Part shown: positions 14,921-18,632 of the stretch, piece by piece
How the letters are laid out: each line of letters begins with the position of its first letter
Numbering within the stretch: the first letter of the stretch is position 1
Source of the DNA: Chloroflexi bacterium UBA4733
GTDB lineage: Bacteria > Chloroflexota > UBA4733
Reading direction: 5' to 3'
NCBI GenBank assembly: GCA_002404055.1
Contig: DHIZ01000010.1
Span: forward strand, 1 to 18,632
Length of the DNA: 18,632 nt
Notes under the pieces: model-generated
What the model was told of the DNA's origin: nothing
Seen by the model: the letters and a program-made list of their open reading frames with translations, nothing else
The model's database searches: none
Made by a program: the position numbers and the translations under genes

Positions 14921-16138
14921 CTAGGCCGTGGCCCGCGCCTCGGCGCGCCCTGGCGCCTCGTAGATTGACGCCATCGCGGCCCCAAGCGCATAGCCATCGG
15001 TACCGAGGTGCGGTGCGACGATACGGCAACGGTCGCCCAGTTCACCAAGGACGCGACCGCGGGCACTCTCCCGCAATGGCGGCCACATCGTCGGCGTGGA
15101 TTCCAGCAGTGTCCCGCCCACGATAACGACCTGGGGACCGAGCACGTTGATGAGACTGGCGAGGCCGATACCAAGCCATCGTGCTGTCTCGCGAACAGCG
15201 GCCGCCGCTATAGGATCGTGCGCAGCCGCCAGCAGTACGTCATCCGGTGTCCGGAAACAGTCGCCTTGTACCGACTCCGCGACGTCCCGCGCCCATAACT
15301 GATGGGCATGCCGGAGAATGGCGGCGCGACCGGCAAGTGTCTCCCAGCAGCCACGGGCGCCGCAGGTGCAGCGGGGGCCACCTGGATCGACCACCATGTG
15401 GCCGAACTCACCGGCAAAATGGGAGCCGCCACGGTAGATCGCACCATCAACGAGTATAGCGCCGCCAATACCGTGCGCGGCGATCTCGACATAGAGCGCG
15501 TGTTGGTGGCCGCGTGCCGCGCCGAAGATGTGCTCCGCAAAGAGTGCGGCGTTCGTCGACTTCTCCACGACGATTGGCAGGCCATACCGCGCCTCGAGGA
15601 TCTGGCGTAGGGGAACCTGGCGCCAACCGAGATGGTCGGAGCGGACCAGGAGCCCCTGGTCTGCATCCACAATGCCGGGCAAGGCGAGCCCGAGGCCCAG
15701 CACCGCGCCGCCGAGGCGCCGGGCCTCGCCGATGGCGCCGGAGATGGCGGTATCCAGGAGCGCAAGCACTTCGTCCTGAGGAGCAGCACGATCAACCGGC
15801 GCCTGCTGCCGCCAGAGCACCTCCGCATTCAGATTGGCGAGCACGACCCGAATTGTGGCGGAATCGAGCTGGATGCCCACTGCCAGCTTCCTCGTTCGGC
15901 TGAACTCCAATAGGATAGAGGGGCGGCCAGTGCCACCCTGCGTGCGCGCGACCTCAATCACGAATCCCTCATCGATGAGTTCCTGAACCAGCCCCGAGAT
16001 CGTGGCCTTGTGCAGGCCGGTGGCGCGAGCCAGCGCAGCGCGGGAGAGGCGCCGATGCTCTTGTAGCTGCCGGAGAACGAGATCCCAGTGGGTGAGACGG
16101 GGCTGTAGTACGCTTAACGGCGCCGGTACGGTGCTCAT
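14921..16138 (-). CDS. ROK-family transcriptional repressor (XylR/NagC type)
   Basis: This is a sugar-responsive repressor, 405 residues. The N-terminal winged helix spans roughly residues 14-78, with LSRAALARATGLHKATISGL (31-50) as the helix-turn-helix and GGTGRPS in the wing. The C-terminal ROK domain has ExGH sugar-binding residues (GEFGHMVV, H247) and the zinc site C257-x-C259-x4-C264 (CTCGARGC). The position equivalent to the catalytic Asp of ROK kinases lies in EKSTNAAL, where no Asp is seen, which fits a regulator rather than a kinase. ATG 16138 is preferred, with AGGAG just upstream though only 3 nt away; TTG 16165 is the alternative. It is the first gene of the four-gene operon and is divergent from the second binding-protein gene, whose promoter carries a ROK-like operator. 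Confidence 0.94.
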   Translation of the reverse strand: MSTVPAPLSVLQPRLTHWDLVLRQLQEHRRLSRAALARATGLHKATISGLVQELIDEGFVIEVARTQGGTGRPSILLEFSRTRKLAVGIQLDSATIRVVLANLNAEVLWRQQAPVDRAAPQDEVLALLDTAISGAIGEARRLGGAVLGLGLALPGIVDADQGLLVRSDHLGWRQVPLRQILEARYGLPIVVEKSTNAALFAEHIFGAARGHQHALYVEIAAHGIGGAILVDGAIYRGGSHFAGEFGHMVVDPGGPRCTCGARGCWETLAGRAAILRHAHQLWARDVAESVQGDCFRTPDDVLLAAAHDPIAAAAVRETARWLGIGLASLINVLGPQVVIVGGTLLESTPTMWPPLRESARGRVLGELGDRCRIVAPHLGTDGYALGAAMASIYEAPGRAEARATA

Positions 16139-16331
16139 ACGCTCCTGACTTTGTCTTAGCAGCAACTATCCTACCACACGGATCGGCTGGTGAGACCGGC
16201 ATGCAAGGCGGAAGATGGCGAGACCTTGTACGCTGGCCTCGTCCATGCACGTTCTCCAGCACCGGAGCTCGCCACGACAAGGGGCGACATAGAGTCCAGG
16301 TGTTGGGGTGTACCCCAGGTGTTGGCCGCCC

Positions 16332-16360
16332 TTGCTTTCCCGCGGAACTGATGGTATAGT
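16332..16360 (+). promoter_or_regulatory. Extended -10 promoter for the second binding-protein gene
   Basis: TTGCTT (16332-16337) and TATAGT (16355-16360) are spaced by 17 bp, and a TGG just before the -10 forms the extended TGn element. The transcript would start near 16367, about 54 nt before the ATG. Confidence 0.65.
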
Positions 16361-16365
16361 GCCCG

Positions 16366-16391
16366 TACTTAGTTGCGTCTTGTACTAAGTA
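16366..16391. promoter_or_regulatory. ROK-like operator: inverted repeat TACTTAGT-N10-ACTAAGTA
   Basis: The two 8-bp arms (16366-16373 and 16384-16391) are exact reverse complements. The TTAGT...ACTAA pattern resembles operators of XylR-type ROK repressors. It sits on the predicted transcription start, where binding would block transcription. A further half-site-like TTAGTTG recurs at 16369-16375 and 16396-16402. The divergent gene is a ROK regulator. Confidence 0.7.
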
Positions 16392-16420
16392 ACGTTTAGT
16401 TGTTCTACGGAGGTGTATCC

Positions 16421-17935
16421 ATGGTCGTTGCTGACTCGGCCCTGCCTGGCTACTCGCGCCGCGCGTTGCTGCACCGTCTGTGTACCATTGGCGCCGGCTT
16501 CGCGACCGGAGGTCTCCTTGCCGCCTGTGGCGGCGGTTCCGCGACGAATCCCGCCGCCAGCTCGTCGACCACAGTTGCGTCCCAAGCCCCAACAACCGCC
16601 ACGGCCACGCCCAAGTTGTCGGCTTCTGTCGCCGCCTCGACCAGCAGCACGACGCCGGCAGTCACCAGCACGGCAGCAACCGAAGCGAGTGCCACCGCGA
16701 CGTCCCAGGCGGCCGCACCCGGCAAGGCCCAGATTGAGCTCTTCTATCAGAACTGGGACGATCTCACGCAGTACAAGGAGTCCTACGGCGCCTGGTACAA
16801 CTGGGCCTTCGCCACCTTCCAGCAGCAACATCCGGAGGCCAAAGTACAGTACGTGCTGACGCCGTTCGGGAGTATTGTCGAGAAGATTATCGCCGGAGTC
16901 GCCGGAGGGACGCCGTTGGATGGCTCGACCATGTCCATCCTGCACGGGCGCGACCTCTACGACAAACAGGCCCTCAGCACGCTTGACGCCCACATTGATC
17001 AGGTAAAGGCGCTGGCGCCCAGTGCGTTCTTTGATGTCGCCAACATGTACCGATCCAGCCAGGGCAAGTACTACGCCCTATCCATCTATGCCGACGTCAG
17101 CATGATTGGCCTGAACAGCCGCATGCTGAGCGATGTCGGGCTCGACCCCAAGGCGCAGGACGTGAAGACCTGGGATGACCTCCTGCGTTACTCCGACCGG
17201 CTGACGAAGGAAGATGGCGGCAAGATTGTTCAGCTCGGCTTCCCCTACAACCTGCCCGGTCTGGAAGAGTTTGCGACCTGGGCGTATGCCAACGGCGGCG
17301 AAACTCAGGATGTCGACGTCACGAAAGCGCTCTTCAACTCTCCGCAGGTTGCCGACATGCTGCACTATCGTGCCACGCAGTACCAGCGCTTCGGCGTCAA
17401 CCGCAGTCCAGATCTCAAAGGCGACCTCTTCAAAATACAGAAGCAGGCCATGGAGCACACCAGCACCGGCCTTCAGGTGGCGGTTAACGGTGGCACGTAT
17501 GTGCCGAAAGGGTTCCAGTACTGGTTTATCCCTACGCCAAAAGGCCCGAGCGGCAGCGGCCCCGGCATGGCGGCGTGGGTAAACATGGTCGGGGCGCCGA
17601 CAGGCGTCAAGCGCCTCGATCTGTCCTTCGATCTCCTACAGACGATCGCCGGGCCGGCGGGCCTGGCCAAGATGTTCGAGACCACCAAACTCTACCCGGC
17701 CTTGAAGGACTTCTACCAGACGGCTGCCTTTACGCAGGCCGTCAAACAAGATGCAGTGCTCGGCATCCCGCCGACGCTGTTCGCGCAGGGCAAGACCTAT
17801 CCATTCTTCCGGCGTTACAACGATGTCAGCAAGATCCTCGGTCCGCTGATCTCAGACGCGGTCGCCGGCAAGCGCGACATTCAGCAATCGCTGGCCGACG
17901 GTGCGCAACAGGTCAACGCGATCTTACAGAAGTAG
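16421..17935 (+). CDS. ABC-type substrate-binding lipoprotein (family 1), ROK-controlled
   Basis: This is a predicted membrane-anchored receptor for a sugar-type ABC importer, 504 residues. A twin-arginine signal (SRRALLHRL, R13-R14) leads into a hydrophobic segment with lipobox LLAAC (Cys36). An Ala/Ser/Thr linker runs to about residue 103, and the mature domain begins QIELFYQNWDDLTQYKESYG. Typical binding-protein features include VEKIIAGVAGGTPLDGSTM, a LDAHIDQVKAL helix and YYALSIYADVSMIGLNSRML. ATG 16421 follows GGAGG (16409-16413) at 7 nt, so an upstream TTG at 16400 is not needed. It is divergent from the ROK operon, with a promoter and operator between them. No permease genes follow; the next gene is CinA-like. 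It shares architecture with the binding protein at 4621 but the mature domains differ clearly. Confidence 0.92.
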   Translation: MVVADSALPGYSRRALLHRLCTIGAGFATGGLLAACGGGSATNPAASSSTTVASQAPTTATATPKLSASVAASTSSTTPAVTSTAATEASATATSQAAAPGKAQIELFYQNWDDLTQYKESYGAWYNWAFATFQQQHPEAKVQYVLTPFGSIVEKIIAGVAGGTPLDGSTMSILHGRDLYDKQALSTLDAHIDQVKALAPSAFFDVANMYRSSQGKYYALSIYADVSMIGLNSRMLSDVGLDPKAQDVKTWDDLLRYSDRLTKEDGGKIVQLGFPYNLPGLEEFATWAYANGGETQDVDVTKALFNSPQVADMLHYRATQYQRFGVNRSPDLKGDLFKIQKQAMEHTSTGLQVAVNGGTYVPKGFQYWFIPTPKGPSGSGPGMAAWVNMVGAPTGVKRLDLSFDLLQTIAGPAGLAKMFETTKLYPALKDFYQTAAFTQAVKQDAVLGIPPTLFAQGKTYPFFRRYNDVSKILGPLISDAVAGKRDIQQSLADGAQQVNAILQK

Positions 17936-18132
17936 GCGAGCAGGGAAACTCAGGGAGCAACCGGTGTCAGAGTTCTAGCGGATCATCCTATTTTGTCATC
18001 CTTCCGTGTCATTCGCCAGTAGCAAAAGGATTGCGAGCTATCTGGGAAGCGAAGAGCACCTTCCTCCGGTATGCCACACTATACATGGCGCGTCTGGCGT
18101 TCGCGTGCCACTTACAGTGAAAGTGTGGCGAC

Positions 18133-18632
18133 ATGGCGGTGATCCCCCTCTACGTGCGCATGGCGGCGCGCGCCGGCGAGTTGCTGCGCAGCCGGGGCGA
18201 AACGGTCGCCGTGGCCGAGTCTTCCGCTGGCGGGTTGATCTCTGCTGCGCTGCTGGCAGTCCCCGGCGCTTCCAGCTACTTCGTCGGCGGCGCCGCGGTG
18301 TATACCACGCTGGCCAAGCAGGAACTGGTTGGCGTCAGCGCGGCGGAGTTTGCCCTCGACCGGGCAGCGACAGAGACGCACGCGCTGGCGCTGGCGCGTG
18401 CGGTCCGGCGGCGGCTCGACACCACCTGGGGCATCGGTGAGACGGGGGCCGCCGGCCCCACCGGCAACCGCTACGGCGACGCGGCCGGCCACTGCTGCAT
18501 AGCAGTCGCCGGTCCCGTCGATCACAGCCTCACCATCGAGACCGGTCAGACGGACCGCTGGAGCAACATGGAAGCCTTTGCCGAAGCAACCATGCGGCTG
18601 CTCATTGAGGCGTTAGGAGCCGTCACGGAATA
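18133..18632 (+). CDS. CinA C-terminal-domain (PncC-like) protein, stop codon cut by window edge
   Basis: Translation from ATG 18133 gives 166 codons ending GAA-TA, so only the last base of a likely TAA/TAG lies outside. It matches stand-alone CinA C-terminal domains, some of which are nicotinamide-nucleotide amidohydrolases recycling NMN to nicotinate mononucleotide. Seen motifs are VAVAESSAGGLISAALL (where the better known form is AESCTGG), FVGGAAVYTTLAKQELVGV (keeping the conserved lysine) and GETGAAGPTGNRYGDAAGH. The NRYGD variant resembles the subfamily found in plants and some bacteria. An in-frame TGA at 18118 rules out a longer protein. The ribosome site is weak. A TATACA at 18080 could be a -10, without a convincing -35. 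It is probably unrelated to the catabolic genes before it. Confidence 0.88.
   Translation, partial: MAVIPLYVRMAARAGELLRSRGETVAVAESSAGGLISAALLAVPGASSYFVGGAAVYTTLAKQELVGVSAAEFALDRAATETHALALARAVRRRLDTTWGIGETGAAGPTGNRYGDAAGHCCIAVAGPVDHSLTIETGQTDRWSNMEAFAEATMRLLIEALGAVTE

Noticed and set aside
17936..18132. Search for a terminator or permease fragment after the second binding protein
   Set aside because: No frame with membrane-segment character and no convincing hairpin; nothing supportable found.

Overview
The window is a GC-rich bacterial chromosomal segment. Its two substrate-binding lipoproteins have twin-arginine signal peptides, LAAC lipoboxes and long Ala/Ser/Thr linkers. Together with the mix of Gfo/Idh/MocA oxidoreductases, a FadR-type regulator, a ROK regulator and a formylglycine-generating enzyme, this suggests a Chloroflexota (Thermomicrobia-like) organism. 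That assignment is inferred from style only; no phylogenetic marker is present.

Left part (1-3154, minus strand): an aldo/keto reductase is followed by a Type II restriction-modification pair. The pair is an Eco57I/SalI-like N6-adenine methyltransferase overlapping by one base (TGATG) a probable XamI-like restriction endonuclease that runs off the left edge. Next to it, at about 3318-3665, lies a decayed tyrosine-recombinase gene. This suggests that the restriction-modification end is or was part of a mobile island.

Middle part (3645-11615, plus strand): a near-consensus promoter carries a perfect 15-bp palindrome of the FadR-subfamily type and drives a FadR-like regulator. It is followed by an ABC-type substrate-binding lipoprotein, a Gfo/Idh/MocA dehydrogenase, a stretch of broken genes (7427 to about 8075), a formylglycine-generating enzyme with both active-site cysteines, a D-threonine aldolase/D-serine dehydratase-like PLP enzyme with an odd C-terminal tail, a cupin, and a dual-specificity-type phosphatase.

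Right part (11758-18632): a compact minus-strand operon encodes a ROK repressor and three further Gfo/Idh/MocA dehydrogenases with gaps or overlaps of 15 bases or less. It diverges from a second Tat lipoprotein binding protein, whose extended -10 promoter is followed at once by an 8+8 bp inverted repeat resembling XylR-type ROK operators. A CinA C-terminal-domain protein reaches the right edge.

Taken together, 3.6-18 kb looks like two adjacent, separately regulated carbohydrate or polyol catabolic units. Each has its own regulator and solute-binding protein, and the four oxidoreductases differ in the usual EKP catalytic motif. No permease, ATPase, glycosidase or sulfatase gene is present, so substrate identity and transport partners cannot be deduced from this window.
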